This document shows positions 44,218 to 53,273 of a stretch of 64,000 nucleotides of DNA, one piece after another; within the stretch, counting starts at the first letter, position 1; each line of letters begins with the position of its first letter. Position numbers and translations under genes: made by a program. The stretch spans positions 62,001 through 126,000 of the forward strand of contig CANCXX010000004.1 in assembly GCA_947381965.1 (NCBI GenBank), read 5' to 3'. Source of the stretch: an uncultured bacterium (lineage in GTDB: Bacteria > Bacillota > Clostridia > Lachnospirales > Lachnospiraceae). The notes below the pieces were generated by a model, which ran no database searches, had not been told where the DNA came from, and was given only the letters and a program-made list of their open reading frames with translations.

Positions 44218-45234
44218 ATGAAGCTTTTTAAATCAGCATTGTCAGCGGCCAATGTCTTTTTGTTTGTTATGGGTGGCTGTTTTCTTATGACACAAATACC
44301 GGAGAGCAATGGAAGGTCCGTCTTATTTGTAATTCTGGTTTGCATGGAGATTTTGAATTGGGGATATTATATTTATTTTCGAAAAAGATTTATTGAATTT
44401 TCGGAGGAAGTCTGTCGCAATACGGAAAGGATAATGCGGCATGAAAAAGAAAGGTTCCATTTAAATAAGGAAACCCTTACATCGAAGATGGTTATGGAAC
44501 TAGAGAAGATGGAGGATGTTGTCAGTAACCGTCTGCAGGAAAGCGAACGGGAGAGGGACAGACTTAAGCATACAATTTCTGAAATATCACATCAGTTAAA
44601 AACCCCGCTTTCCAATATATGTATGTATCACGATATGGTTTCCGATCCGGATATTACGGTTGATGAGGCGGAAAGTTTTATGGGAATTATCCGTCAGCAG
44701 CTGGAAAAACTGGAATTTCTTATTGATTCTTTGATTAAATCCTCCCGTTTAGAGAGCGAAATGATGAAAATGAATATAGACAATAACAGCATCTTTCGTA
44801 CAATGGAGCTTGCGGTTAATGGAATTGTCCAAAAGGCTGATAAAAAGGATATTGATATTTCATTCAATTGCCATAAAGGGGAAAAAGCGCTGCATGATAT
44901 AAAGTGGACAGCGGAGGCAGTTGAAAATATTTTAGATAATGCAGTGAAATATACGGAAAAAGGAGGAAATATCTGTATCAATGTTATCTCAGGGGAAATG
45001 TATGTTGAGATAAAGGTACAGGATACAGGAAGGGGAATATCTCCTGAGCATTATAACGATATTTTTAAACGGTTTTACAGGGAAAAGACAGCTCCTTTGG
45101 ACGATGGGTTAGGACTTGGCCTGTATATTGCCAGAAATATTATTGCACTTCAGGGCGGTTATATTATGGTACATTCCATAGTAGGACAGGGCTCTTGTTT
45201 CTCCGTATTTTTACCGAAAGGGAAAAGCAGGTAA
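44218..45234 (+). CDS. sensor histidine kinase, intramembrane-sensing (BceS-like)
   Basis: About 338 residues. Two close-set N-terminal helices with almost no extracytoplasmic loop precede a coiled segment. The H-box is ISEISHQLKTPLSN, the N-box is ENILDNAVKYT, and G-boxes are DTGRGIS and GLGLGLYIARNI. Such kinases sense through their partner permease. The start at 44218 follows GGGAGG and overlaps the regulator gene's 3' end closely. Confidence 0.9.
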   Translation: MKLFKSALSAANVFLFVMGGCFLMTQIPESNGRSVLFVILVCMEILNWGYYIYFRKRFIEFSEEVCRNTERIMRHEKERFHLNKETLTSKMVMELEKMEDVVSNRLQESERERDRLKHTISEISHQLKTPLSNICMYHDMVSDPDITVDEAESFMGIIRQQLEKLEFLIDSLIKSSRLESEMMKMNIDNNSIFRTMELAVNGIVQKADKKDIDISFNCHKGEKALHDIKWTAEAVENILDNAVKYTEKGGNICINVISGEMYVEIKVQDTGRGISPEHYNDIFKRFYREKTAPLDDGLGLGLYIARNIIALQGGYIMVHSIVGQGSCFSVFLPKGKSR

Positions 45235-45236
45235 TT

Positions 45237-45273
45237 GTTTCGGTTTTGATATAATTTCTTTTAAAACCGAAAC
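45237..45273 (+). promoter_or_regulatory. perfect 11-bp inverted repeat between kinase and ABC genes
   Basis: GTTTCGGTTTT and AAAACCGAAAC flank 15 bp that include GATATAAT. It lies between the sensor and transporter halves of the module, where such regulators usually bind. A second palindrome CTCCTTTT / AAAAGGAG follows at about 45289-45316. It may be an operator or a partial terminator. Confidence 0.5.
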
Positions 45274-45361
45274 CGGAACGATAACATCTCCTTTTAAACT
45301 GAAAGTATAAAAGAAAAGGAGAGATGCAGCTTTACAGAAAAAAGCTGCAAAGGGGCAGTAT

Positions 45362-46036
45362 ATGAATATTTTACAGACAAATAATTTAACAAAATATTAT
45401 GGTAAGGAGCCATTATTGGTCAAAGCGCTTGACGGAATTACGTTAGAGATTGAACAGGGCATTTTTACCGCCATTGTCGGAACTTCCGGTTCCGGTAAAA
45501 GCACGCTGCTTCATATGCTGGGAGGGCTGGATATCCCAACAAGCGGAAGCGTCATAGTGGACGGACAGGAGTTGTCCCAAATGGAGAAGAGTGAGCTGGC
45601 TGTTTTCCGCAGGAGAAAGATCGGATTTATTTTTCAGAATTATAATCTCCTTCCCAATCTGACTGTTTATGATAATATTGTACTTCCGGTGGAGCTGGAC
45701 GGAAGAAGTGTGGACGGACAATATTTTAACGAGATTGTAAGTGCCTTAGGACTGGAGGATAAGCTGAAAAGAAAGCCAGATAAATTATCAGGAGGACAGC
45801 AGCAGAGGGTGGCGATTGCCAGGGCTTTAATTACAAAGCCTGCGATTATACTGGCGGATGAGCCAACAGGAAATCTTGACAGCCATACCAGTCAGGAAGT
45901 GATAGGACTGCTTCAGGCAGCCAGCAGGAAATTTCACCAGACACTTGTTATGATTACCCATAACGATGAGATTGCACAGATTGCGGATCGGTCTGTCCGT
46001 ATAGAGGACGGACGGATTGCAAAGAGCAGATGGTAA
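45362..46036 (+). CDS. ABC transporter ATP-binding protein (BceA/MacB-like)
   Basis: 224 residues. Walker A is GTSGSGKST, the Q-loop is FIFQNYNLLP, the signature is LSGGQQQRVA, Walker B is IILADEPTGNLD and the switch His is in ITHN. It pairs with the large permease downstream. A hairpin GCAGCTTT / AAAGCTGC sits just before its ribosome site. Confidence 0.93.
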   Translation: MNILQTNNLTKYYGKEPLLVKALDGITLEIEQGIFTAIVGTSGSGKSTLLHMLGGLDIPTSGSVIVDGQELSQMEKSELAVFRRRKIGFIFQNYNLLPNLTVYDNIVLPVELDGRSVDGQYFNEIVSALGLEDKLKRKPDKLSGGQQQRVAIARALITKPAIILADEPTGNLDSHTSQEVIGLLQAASRKFHQTLVMITHNDEIAQIADRSVRIEDGRIAKSRW

Positions 46037-46085
46037 AGGTGAAAAGAATTTCAGGGCCTGCGGTATGCGGGGAAGGAGGTAAGTC

Positions 46086-48467
46086 ATGAAACTGGATTCG
46101 AATAATAATGAAGGCATTATTTATCGGATTGCAAAGAGCAATTTGATGGGGAAAAAGCTGTATACCTTTTTTACCTTATTATCAATTGTGCTTTCAATTT
46201 CCTTTGTGAGCGCAATGGTGTTTTTTTTACAGGGAAAACAGATGGCGGAAAAACGTATGCTGGAGGGGATGCAGCATGTTATGTTTATGAATTTATCTGA
46301 GGAGCAGATGGAGAAAATTGGGGCAGATCCCCAAACGGAAATTATGGTTCCCTATAAAGAAGGAGGAGAAATATTTAGGACGGAAGGTATAAAATATAGA
46401 TATAATTATCTGGAAAGTCAGTCAGAAAAAATAAAAACATTTGTGCCTGCGGAGGGCAGGGCGCCGGAAAAATACAATGAAATTGTTGTGGACAGACGCT
46501 TTATGGACAATATAGGTCAGGAGTGTAAAATCGGTGGGAAAGTATTGCTGCAGGCCGGGGATGCACAGGAAGAATTTGTAATCTGCGGCTTTACAGACAG
46601 ACCTGATGGGGTGTCTGTCTGTCCGGTGTATGTATCCAGGGAGTTTGCAAGGCGGAGCCCCTTGATGAAGGAGACAGGATTTACGGCTCTTGTGCGGATT
46701 GTGGATGCCGCCCAAATGGAATCGTCCGGATTTGAAACAATCGTATACCAGATGGCAGCGGATTATAGGGTTAAAAGAGCGGATGTCAATATAAATGGCA
46801 GATTTGAGGAATTTTTGCAAAGGGGCAATACCATCGTATATGCAGCTGTCTTTATTTCACTGTTTATATTAACTGCCTGTGGAATTGTTATATACTGTAT
46901 ATTTTATCTTTCTGTTTCTTCGCGGACCAGACAGATTGGACAGCTTCAGACAATTGGCATGACGCAAAAACAGATTAAGAAGATGGTTCGAAGGGAAGGC
47001 TTTTTGCTAAGCAGTACAGCCATTCCTTTGGGAATCGTTTTAGGAGGCATTATTGCGTACCTTTTAGAACCCCAGGGGTGGAACTTTCAAAATAATGCAC
47101 TGGCAGCAGGTATTATTGGACTCTTTGGTTTGATTGTAGTGCAAATTTCCGTAGGAAAACCGGCGGCTCTTGCGGCAAAGGTATCACCGATTGAGGCGGC
47201 GGAAAATTTGAACAGGGGGGATAATCCTAAAGAGCATACCTGGAAGCACAAAAGGCTGAGTGCGTTTGTACTGGCACAGGCAGGGCAGGAAGGGAATCAT
47301 AAAAAAACAAGTCTTATGACAGTATCGCTGTCATTTGGGGGAGTGGTTTTTATGATAGCGGCTTCTTACCTGTATGGCTGGGACGAAGCTTCTTTTTCAA
47401 GGGAAGGAGAGTTTGAAAATGCGGAATATATTTTATCATATAATTACAATGCCCACAATCCGTCCGCCTATGGGCCTACGGAAATGCAGATGAGAGGGCA
47501 GCTAAGCGAAGAATTAAAAGAAAAACTGCTGGAAATTCCCTATATCCGGTCTGTAAAGGCAGAAGAGGCCGCCTATGGAAACATAGAGTATCAGGGGGCT
47601 ACCTGGACGGAAGCGTTTTACAAGCTTACCGAAAGTTCTTATGAGCAGTTTGATATGGATGTGGAGGGGAATAACAGCTATGAATATCTGTGCGAACATG
47701 ATGGGGTTATAATTACAAACAGTGAATTTATAGAAGGAATTAACGGCGTGTCATTTAAGGTGGGGGATAAAATTACATTACGCTGGTTTGATGGGGAGGA
47801 ACATGTGTCAGAACTGGAAATTGCAGCGGTTACTCCGGCTGAAATGGACACCAGTGCAGGTACTATGTGTATGGCAGACAAAACCATGGAGAAGCTGTGG
47901 AGCGGCATGAATACTGCCTGTTCTTTCCAGATTTCTGTTACAGAATACGAAAAATATGGCGGGCAGGCGGAACAGGAAATTCGCAATGCTATTGAGCCGT
48001 ATACCGATTTAACAATGGAAACACTGCGGGAAAAGATGATAAGTGATGCTGCCAATATAAAGAAAATTAAAATACAGATTTATGGAATTACTTCCTTTGT
48101 TATTCTGTTTAGCATATTGAATCTGGTAAATATGCTGATTGGAAATATAGTTGCGCGAAAAAGAGAACTTTCTATGTTGGAATCTATTGGAATGGAGGAA
48201 AGACAGATAAGAAATATGATGTTTTGGGAGAGCATTCGGTTTGTATTTCCTGCGCTTTTGATTACGTTTGTCATTGGCGGCATAGCGGGATATGGTTTTG
48301 TTGTTTTCCTGCAGAAGACCATAAGCTATATGGATTACAGATTACCAGTTATTCCGGGCATACTGTACGGCGTGGGAGTGATTTTGATGCCGGTTGTTAT
48401 ATCGTATATCAGCCTGAAGGGGATGAGCAAAACTTCTCTGGTAGAACGGATTAAGCATGTGGACTGA
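46086..48467 (+). CDS. FtsX-type ABC permease (BceB-like)
   Basis: 793 residues. One helix at the N-terminus is followed by a ~200-residue extracytoplasmic domain. An FtsX helix bundle spans about 250-370 (TRQIGQLQTIGMTQKQIKKM). A second large extracytoplasmic domain follows, and a final FtsX bundle has ARKRELSMLESIGMEERQI. With two extracytoplasmic domains it is longer than typical BceB (about 650), closer to the MacB/SalY-like group. It probably extracts a membrane-bound antimicrobial peptide and signals to the kinase. GGAGG precedes the ATG. Confidence 0.88.
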   Translation: MKLDSNNNEGIIYRIAKSNLMGKKLYTFFTLLSIVLSISFVSAMVFFLQGKQMAEKRMLEGMQHVMFMNLSEEQMEKIGADPQTEIMVPYKEGGEIFRTEGIKYRYNYLESQSEKIKTFVPAEGRAPEKYNEIVVDRRFMDNIGQECKIGGKVLLQAGDAQEEFVICGFTDRPDGVSVCPVYVSREFARRSPLMKETGFTALVRIVDAAQMESSGFETIVYQMAADYRVKRADVNINGRFEEFLQRGNTIVYAAVFISLFILTACGIVIYCIFYLSVSSRTRQIGQLQTIGMTQKQIKKMVRREGFLLSSTAIPLGIVLGGIIAYLLEPQGWNFQNNALAAGIIGLFGLIVVQISVGKPAALAAKVSPIEAAENLNRGDNPKEHTWKHKRLSAFVLAQAGQEGNHKKTSLMTVSLSFGGVVFMIAASYLYGWDEASFSREGEFENAEYILSYNYNAHNPSAYGPTEMQMRGQLSEELKEKLLEIPYIRSVKAEEAAYGNIEYQGATWTEAFYKLTESSYEQFDMDVEGNNSYEYLCEHDGVIITNSEFIEGINGVSFKVGDKITLRWFDGEEHVSELEIAAVTPAEMDTSAGTMCMADKTMEKLWSGMNTACSFQISVTEYEKYGGQAEQEIRNAIEPYTDLTMETLREKMISDAANIKKIKIQIYGITSFVILFSILNLVNMLIGNIVARKRELSMLESIGMEERQIRNMMFWESIRFVFPALLITFVIGGIAGYGFVVFLQKTISYMDYRLPVIPGILYGVGVILMPVVISYISLKGMSKTSLVERIKHVD

Positions 48468-48492
48468 CAGATGTTGACTTTAGGAAGTAAAT

Positions 48493-48530
48493 ACCCCGCT
48501 GTAAGCATCGCTGTTTACAGCGGGGCTTTT
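48493..48530 (+). terminator. terminator between convergent genes
   Basis: CCCCGCTGTAA pairs with TTTACAGCGGGG and is followed by CTTTTGG. It ends the Bce-type module and overlaps the last codons of the methyltransferase on the other strand. Confidence 0.85.
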
Positions 48531-49114
48531 GGTTTAGGAACAATTCCTAAATACCGACGGACCTTTTTCTGATATTCCAAATAGTCCGCTCCAAATGTCT
48601 CAATCAGAAAAGTTTCTTCTACATTCACAATTTGCAGATGCAGCATAACAACAGCAAATATAGAGGCTGTCAGCAATACCCAATTAAAAAACATCATCAA
48701 AATGCTGATATATACAAGGTCAAAGCCCAGAAAAGCAGGGTTTCGGCTAATCTGATAGATACCTCTTGTCACAAGTTTCGTTTTTTCTGTTTTTGAAACT
48801 CCAGCTCTCCAGCTATCCTGCATTGTAAGTACGGAAGCAGTAAATATGGCAACGCCAGCTATTCCTACAAAAGTGCCAATTATTCTGACAGGCATTGGAA
48901 AAAAACTGGCATTAAAAATGATACTTGCAATTTCTACAATAAGAACTGTATAGGTAGCAGCCTTCATGGTTAATTCAATGAATTTTACAGGCCCCGTTTT
49001 CCCTATACCTATCTGGTCAGTTTTAATTCCTTTTTTCTTCTGACTTATCATCTTAATAAGATAGCATCCATAAAATAAAAGCAAAATGGCTGCGCCTGTT
49101 ATTTGAAATCCCAT
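48515..49114 (-). CDS. isoprenylcysteine carboxyl methyltransferase-like membrane protein
   Basis: 199 residues, four or five helices. The C-terminal half has the ICMT/PEMT signature: RAGVSKTEKTKLVTRGIYQISRNPAF, then NVEETFLIETFGADYLEYQKKVRRYLG, which binds SAM and lipid substrate. Bacterial members methylate membrane lipids or unknown targets. The gene stands alone and convergent to the Bce-type module. Confidence 0.85.
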   Translation of the reverse strand: MGFQITGAAILLLFYGCYLIKMISQKKKGIKTDQIGIGKTGPVKFIELTMKAATYTVLIVEIASIIFNASFFPMPVRIIGTFVGIAGVAIFTASVLTMQDSWRAGVSKTEKTKLVTRGIYQISRNPAFLGFDLVYISILMMFFNWVLLTASIFAVVMLHLQIVNVEETFLIETFGADYLEYQKKVRRYLGIVPKPKAPL

Positions 49115-49473
49115 TTTTATTCCTTTGCTTTTTACAGACTAAATCTGTGAAACCATATCAATAGACAAAAATAGACGCTTTGTATACGGCGGATCTTGTC
49201 CGAAGAACCGTATTCTTATGCAGCTATATGATACCACAGCCCTGGATTTGGGTCAAATTTTTTAGAATTTTTCCATGGAAGTGAAGTTTTCAACTTTTCC
49301 CCCATGGAAATTCTTGGGTTTTCTTCCGGGGCGGCCTGCATAGATTTGGGATAAGCTTCAAATAGGGCCAAATCCAATTGACTTTAGCGGAAGAATATAA
49401 TAAGATGATGTCAGAAATCAGCGAATAAATAGACAACCCAAAAGAGGAAAATCCAATGCTGGGAGGTGTAAGT
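49115..49473. other. intergenic region before the rhodanese operon
   Basis: About 360 bp. TTTCCATGG near 49269 and CCATGGAAA near 49302 are inverted copies 25 bp apart, and each is itself nearly palindromic, possibly an operator. No gene is visible; a clear promoter could not be chosen among several AT-rich hexamers. Confidence 0.35.
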
Positions 49474-49563
49474 ATGAAAGGACATAAATTTTGGTCCTGT
49501 CTGTTGCTTGTCAGCTGCATTATGTGCATTATCACAGGACATCAGGTGGTAAAACAAAAATGA
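49474..49563 (+). CDS. 29-residue membrane peptide coupled to the rhodanese gene
   Basis: MKGHKFWSCLLLVSCIMCI continues to HQVVKQK: a basic start and a single helix. GGGAGG lies at good spacing before the ATG. Its TGA stop overlaps the start of the rhodanese lipoprotein as ATGA, which argues for real translation. Similar short MKxHKxW openings occur in small clostridial membrane proteins (from memory), so it could be a truncated relative. Confidence 0.5.
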   Translation: MKGHKFWSCLLLVSCIMCIITGHQVVKQK

Positions 49564-50015
49564 CAGGTCAGGAGAAAAGGTTGATAAAACATAAAATAAA
49601 AATAGTTTTGATTCTGGCCTTTATGGGTATATTATGTTTGAACGGCTGTCAGACAGGCACCGTCAAAGAAAACGGCAAAGCATCGGAGAATTCCTATATG
49701 AAAATATCCGCAGAGGAAGCAAAAGAAATCATGGACAGCACGGATGATTTTGTGCTTGTTGATGTAAGGGAAGAAGATGAATATGCCCAGGAGCATATTC
49801 AGGGCGCGCTGCTCATACCCTATGGTGAAATCGGACAGAGGGCTGAAACGGAACTTACTGACAAGGGACAGACAATACTGGTATATTGTCGCAGCGGCAG
49901 AAGAAGCGCTATAGCAGCAAAGACGCTGGCGGAGCTTGGTTATACGAACGTGAAGGATTTTGGCGGAATAATCGACTGGCTGGCTTATACCGAAAGTTTG
50001 CAGGAGGATGAATAA
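49560..50015 (+). CDS. rhodanese-domain lipoprotein
   Basis: About 151 residues. A lipoprotein signal ends in LCLNGC, and residues ~45-150 form a rhodanese domain (FVLVDVREEDEYAQEHIQGA) with the active-site loop VYCRSGRRS, so the sulfur-carrying Cys is present. It is anchored outside the membrane and may handle thiosulfate, polysulfide or a persulfide relay. I placed the start at 49560, coupled to the small upstream gene; an earlier in-frame start would bury the signal peptide. Confidence 0.87.
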   Translation: MTGQEKRLIKHKIKIVLILAFMGILCLNGCQTGTVKENGKASENSYMKISAEEAKEIMDSTDDFVLVDVREEDEYAQEHIQGALLIPYGEIGQRAETELTDKGQTILVYCRSGRRSAIAAKTLAELGYTNVKDFGGIIDWLAYTESLQEDE

Positions 50016-50147
50016 GAATGTGGAGTGGGAAACTGCTTCGCATTTTTAGTTTGTAAGGCATACATCCTGATCTGGCCGGCATGGGCAGAAAAGTTCGGGT
50101 CAGCGATAAAAACCTGTGATATAATGATAGTCAGCAAAGGAGAGTAT

Positions 50148-50996
50148 ATGTATACTTTAATAGCAGGGATTCAGGACGCCATAGCCTATATTGAGGAGAA
50201 CATTACAAAAGAGATAACAATTAAGGACATTGCAGAGGCGGCAGGTGTGTCAGAGTTTTATTTTCAGCGTACTTTTACTGCTTTGTGCGGCTTTACGGTA
50301 GGCGAATATATCCGAAACAGGAGACTGACGCTGGCGGCCTTAGAAATATCAGGAAAAACAGACAGGATTATTGATATTGCAGTTAAATATGGCTACACGT
50401 CACCAGAGGGTTTTACGAAAGCATTTTCCAGGTTTCATGGAGTGACGCCCTCTGCTGCAAGAGAAAAAGAGGTAAAACTGCGCAACTTTACGCCGTTAAA
50501 GATAAATATTTTATTGGAAGGCGGGACTGCGATGGACTACAAAATTGCGGAAAAGCCGGCTTTTACAATTATGGGGAGGAAGAAAAGATGTAATACGGAC
50601 AATTCCTATCTTCAGATACCCAGGTTCTGGAATGAACACTGGAAAAATGGCGGTAGCCAGGTGGTCATGGGGATGTATGGCCTGTGTATTGACTTGGACG
50701 GCAATTATTTTGACTATTACATTGCTGATAATTATAGGCCTGAGCAGGATATACCGGAAGGATATGAAATAAGAACGCTGCCTGGGGGAACATGGGCAAT
50801 ATTTCCCTGTACCCTGGAAACATTACAGGATACGAATACAAAAATGTGGGGAGAGTGGCTTCCGTGCTGCAGAGAGTACAAACTGGGAGGAAACTATAAT
50901 ATTGAATATTATTTTCCTCTTTGTAAAGCTAACCCCCAGAAAAGCCCCTGCGAGCTGTGGCTGCCGTTGGAAAAAGTTAAGGAGGATTATGTATGA
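50148..50996 (+). CDS. AraC-family regulator with GyrI-like effector domain
   Basis: About 282 residues. Two HTH motifs (ITIKDIAEAAGVSEFYFQRTF and IIDIAVKYGYTSPEGFTKAFSRFHGVTPSAA) lie in residues 1-105. A GyrI/Rob-like ligand domain follows (FTIMGRKKRC, then WAIFPC and EYYFPL near the end). This is the N-terminal-HTH arrangement of Rob and SAV-type multidrug regulators. The start at 50148 has AAAGGAGAG upstream. Its stop overlaps the next start as ATGA. Confidence 0.9.
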   Translation: MYTLIAGIQDAIAYIEENITKEITIKDIAEAAGVSEFYFQRTFTALCGFTVGEYIRNRRLTLAALEISGKTDRIIDIAVKYGYTSPEGFTKAFSRFHGVTPSAAREKEVKLRNFTPLKINILLEGGTAMDYKIAEKPAFTIMGRKKRCNTDNSYLQIPRFWNEHWKNGGSQVVMGMYGLCIDLDGNYFDYYIADNYRPEQDIPEGYEIRTLPGGTWAIFPCTLETLQDTNTKMWGEWLPCCREYKLGGNYNIEYYFPLCKANPQKSPCELWLPLEKVKEDYV

Positions 50997-51463
50997 AAAT
51001 GAATAAATGTGTTAAGGAGTCTTTTGTTGTCATAGGCAAGGAAGGAGCAACAGAAGATGGAGACGGATTTATCCGGAAATTATGGGAAGATGCAAATAGC
51101 CATTTTCAGGAAGTTGCGCATCTGGCAAAAAAGAATGATGACGGAAATCTAATTGGTATTTGGGGGGCCATGTCAGATTTATCACATTCTTTTCTGCCAT
51201 GGGAGGAAGATTTTACAAAGGGTTTATATCTGGCAGGGGTTGAATGCACAGAAAACGCAAAAGCGCCGGAAGGCTGGACAAAATGGGTGATCCCAGGATA
51301 TGAATATATTGTTGTGGAAAATGAAAATGGAAATATTTTTCCGGAGGTGATACGGTATCTACAGGAAAATGACATTCCGCTTGTAGGAGCGGTACACGAT
51401 TTTACCTGTCCCTGGACGGGAAAAGGATATATGTTTTTTCCAATCCGCAAATTGTGTTCTTAG
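50993..51463 (+). CDS. GyrI-like small-molecule-binding domain protein
   Basis: 156 residues. It has the GyrI/AraC effector-binding fold pattern: VKESFVVIGKEG, then GIWGAMSDLS, TKWVIPGYEYIVVE and a final YMFFPIRK. It has no DNA-binding part. It is coupled to the AraC/GyrI regulator (ATGA overlap, AGGAGG upstream), so it may bind or hydrolyse the same ligand. Confidence 0.82.
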   Translation: MKMNKCVKESFVVIGKEGATEDGDGFIRKLWEDANSHFQEVAHLAKKNDDGNLIGIWGAMSDLSHSFLPWEEDFTKGLYLAGVECTENAKAPEGWTKWVIPGYEYIVVENENGNIFPEVIRYLQENDIPLVGAVHDFTCPWTGKGYMFFPIRKLCS

Positions 51464-51736
51464 TTTTTATTATGTACGGTTTGGTTTATTTAAACTGGCG
51501 GGCAGATCAAAGGATTTTGGTTTGTCTTTTTTATGCGGAAGTTCCATGCAGATATCTGATGAAATTATAGCGGGATTTCTTGCATAAAAATGGAGGTGAA
51601 TCTTATCCTGGAAGGTGTTATAATTTATGTGTTGTCATTGAGGATAAGCTTTAATTGTTACTAAATTTACTACTGGTGCAGTATCGCAAGCGTTGCCTGC
51701 GATATGCGGAGCTATTATAATGGAGTAAAAAGCAGT

Positions 51737-52012
51737 ATGAATAATATACAGGAAGAGAAAAGAAAATTTAACCGTTTTATTGTAAATCCGCAGGATTTAG
51801 TTACAGCTCATAGTCAGACACGCGCAGGTTTTTTACAAATTGCACTGGAAAAGAATATGCTTGGCGACCCCTACGTGAAAAATGCTTTGGCATTTAAAAC
51901 TATGGCAGCCGGAACTTTAGGAGCAAATGAGCTTCTTTATAAATCATCAGTACGCCCTTTTATGCTTACTGCAGCAGGTTTATCAGGAAGAATGCTGCTT
52001 TTAAGGAAATAA
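51737..52012 (+). pseudogene. N-terminal fragment of a type II restriction endonuclease-like protein
   Basis: About 91 residues (FNRFIVNPQDLVTAHSQTRA to RPFMLTAAGLSGRML), after which the frame ends quickly. The segments resemble the start of type II restriction enzymes encoded next to N4/N6 methyltransferases. The following sequence belongs to a methyltransferase in another frame, so a deletion seems to have fused the two genes out of frame near 51985. The assignment of this half is mostly by association. Confidence 0.45.
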
Positions 52013-52353
52013 TATATGCACTTGAAAAAAGGAAGGAGAATGGGGATCTTAATAATAATGGTGTTATCCGTATGGTTGAGGGATATTTTACAGAACTTGC
52101 ATTTATTTATGCAGAGCTTTACAGGGTGTGCAGGAAAGGTGCAATGGTGGCCTTTGTAAATGATAATGTCCGATATGGAGGGGAAGTTATTCCTGTAGAT
52201 TTTTTAAGTTCATCTTTAGCTGAACAATTTGGATTTAAAGTCAAAAAGATCTATTGCCTCAAACAGCAGAAAGGAAATAGCAGCCAGCAGATGGCTAAGT
52301 TTGGACGGGTTGCGCTGAGAAAAAGTATAACGGTTTGGATAAAAGAGGAATAA
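51991..52353 (+). pseudogene. C-terminal fragment of a DNA methyltransferase
   Basis: An open frame reads FKEIIYALEKRKENG, then MVEGYFTELAFIYAELYRVC, RKGAMVAFVNDNVRYGGEVI and QQMAKFGRVALRKS. This is the end of an N6/N4-type DNA methyltransferase, after the catalytic motif. The SAM site and the catalytic (D/N/S)PPY part are missing, so the protein cannot be active. Confidence 0.7.
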
Positions 52354-52426
52354 TAAAAAACTGCCACTTCAATAACAAAAAAATTCCATAAATTGTTAAA
52401 AAATAATTAAATTTTAAAAGAAAATC

Positions 52427-52456
52427 TTGACGAAAAGACGAAAAAAATGATATGGT
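52427..52456 (+). promoter_or_regulatory. promoter of the coiled-coil gene
   Basis: TTGACG (52427-52432) and TATGGT (52451-52456) are 18 bp apart, 89 bp before the start codon at 52545. Confidence 0.55.
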
Positions 52457-52544
52457 AATTTTGTGAATGACAGATGAAGTCCCAGGAATATTCATATTTT
52501 AAGTGGTTATCAATTTTTTGAATGACTGAAAGGAAGGTTAAAAT

Positions 52545-52910
52545 ATGAATAATGAAAACTTAATACAACAAATTTATGATGAGATGCAGGAAATGAAGGA
52601 GCAGCAGGAGAGTATCCATAAGCGTCTGGACGATATGGATGGGCGTTTTGAAAGTATGGACAAGCGTCTTGATGTAATTGAGGGGCATGCGCTTGACAAT
52701 GCGGAAGAATTGAAAAGTATTAATATCTGCCTTGAAAATGAAATATGGCCCAGCATCAAACGGGTTGCGGAAGGGCATCTGGATTTAAGTAGAAATTTGA
52801 AGGAAGCCTTAAAGACGGACCAGGAGAAAGAAACAATCATTCTCAGAATTAATTATCTTGAGGGTGAGCTGGGACGGATAAAGGCAAAGCTGGCATCTGC
52901 CGGTCGCTAA
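52545..52910 (+). CDS. small coiled-coil protein
   Basis: 121 residues, nearly all helical with heptad patterns (EMQEMKEQQESIHKRLDDMD, RFESMDKRLDVIEG) and no Cys. There is no signal or membrane segment. Similar short DMDxRFExMDxRL repeats occur in many clostridial and phage-associated proteins without a firm function. GGAAGG precedes the ATG. Tandem array C starts right after its stop codon. Confidence 0.75.
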   Translation: MNNENLIQQIYDEMQEMKEQQESIHKRLDDMDGRFESMDKRLDVIEGHALDNAEELKSINICLENEIWPSIKRVAEGHLDLSRNLKEALKTDQEKETIILRINYLEGELGRIKAKLASAGR

Positions 52911-52918
52911 AGCGTGAA

Positions 52919-53257
52919 GTGCAGATGCGGAACTGTAAACAGCATAAGCCTGTATGATGCCCAGAGCATTTACGGACGCAGGGTAAAAGCGGCCGGAAAT
53001 GACTCTGCCAGAAGAGGCATCGGGAAGGCAGATGCGGAACTGTAAACAGCATAAGCCTGTATGATGCCCAGAGCATTTACGGACGCAGGGTAAAAGCGGC
53101 CGGAAATGACTCTGCCAGAAGAGGCATCGGGAAGGCAGATGCGGAACTGTAAACAGCATAAGCCTGTATGATGCCCAGAGCATTTACGGACGCAGGGTAA
53201 AAGCGGCCGGAAATGACTCTGCCAGAAGAGGCATCAGGAAGGCAGATGCGGAACTGT
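52919..53257. repeat. tandem repeat array C, 107-bp unit
   Basis: Three 107-bp units (52927-53033, 53034-53140, 53141-53247) and a terminal partial copy fill the space between two coiled-coil genes. The only unit difference I noticed is CATCGGG versus CATCAGG in the last one. Each begins GCGGAACTGTAAACAGC and is preceded by GGCAGAT. The last partial copy runs straight into the AAGGAGG of the next gene. Confidence 0.92.
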
Positions 53258-53273
53258 AATAAGGAGGTTTACT

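Noticed and set aside
52919-53257. Possible CRISPR array
   Set aside because: Units are continuous near-identical 107-mers with no short repeat plus variable spacer structure, and no cas genes are present.
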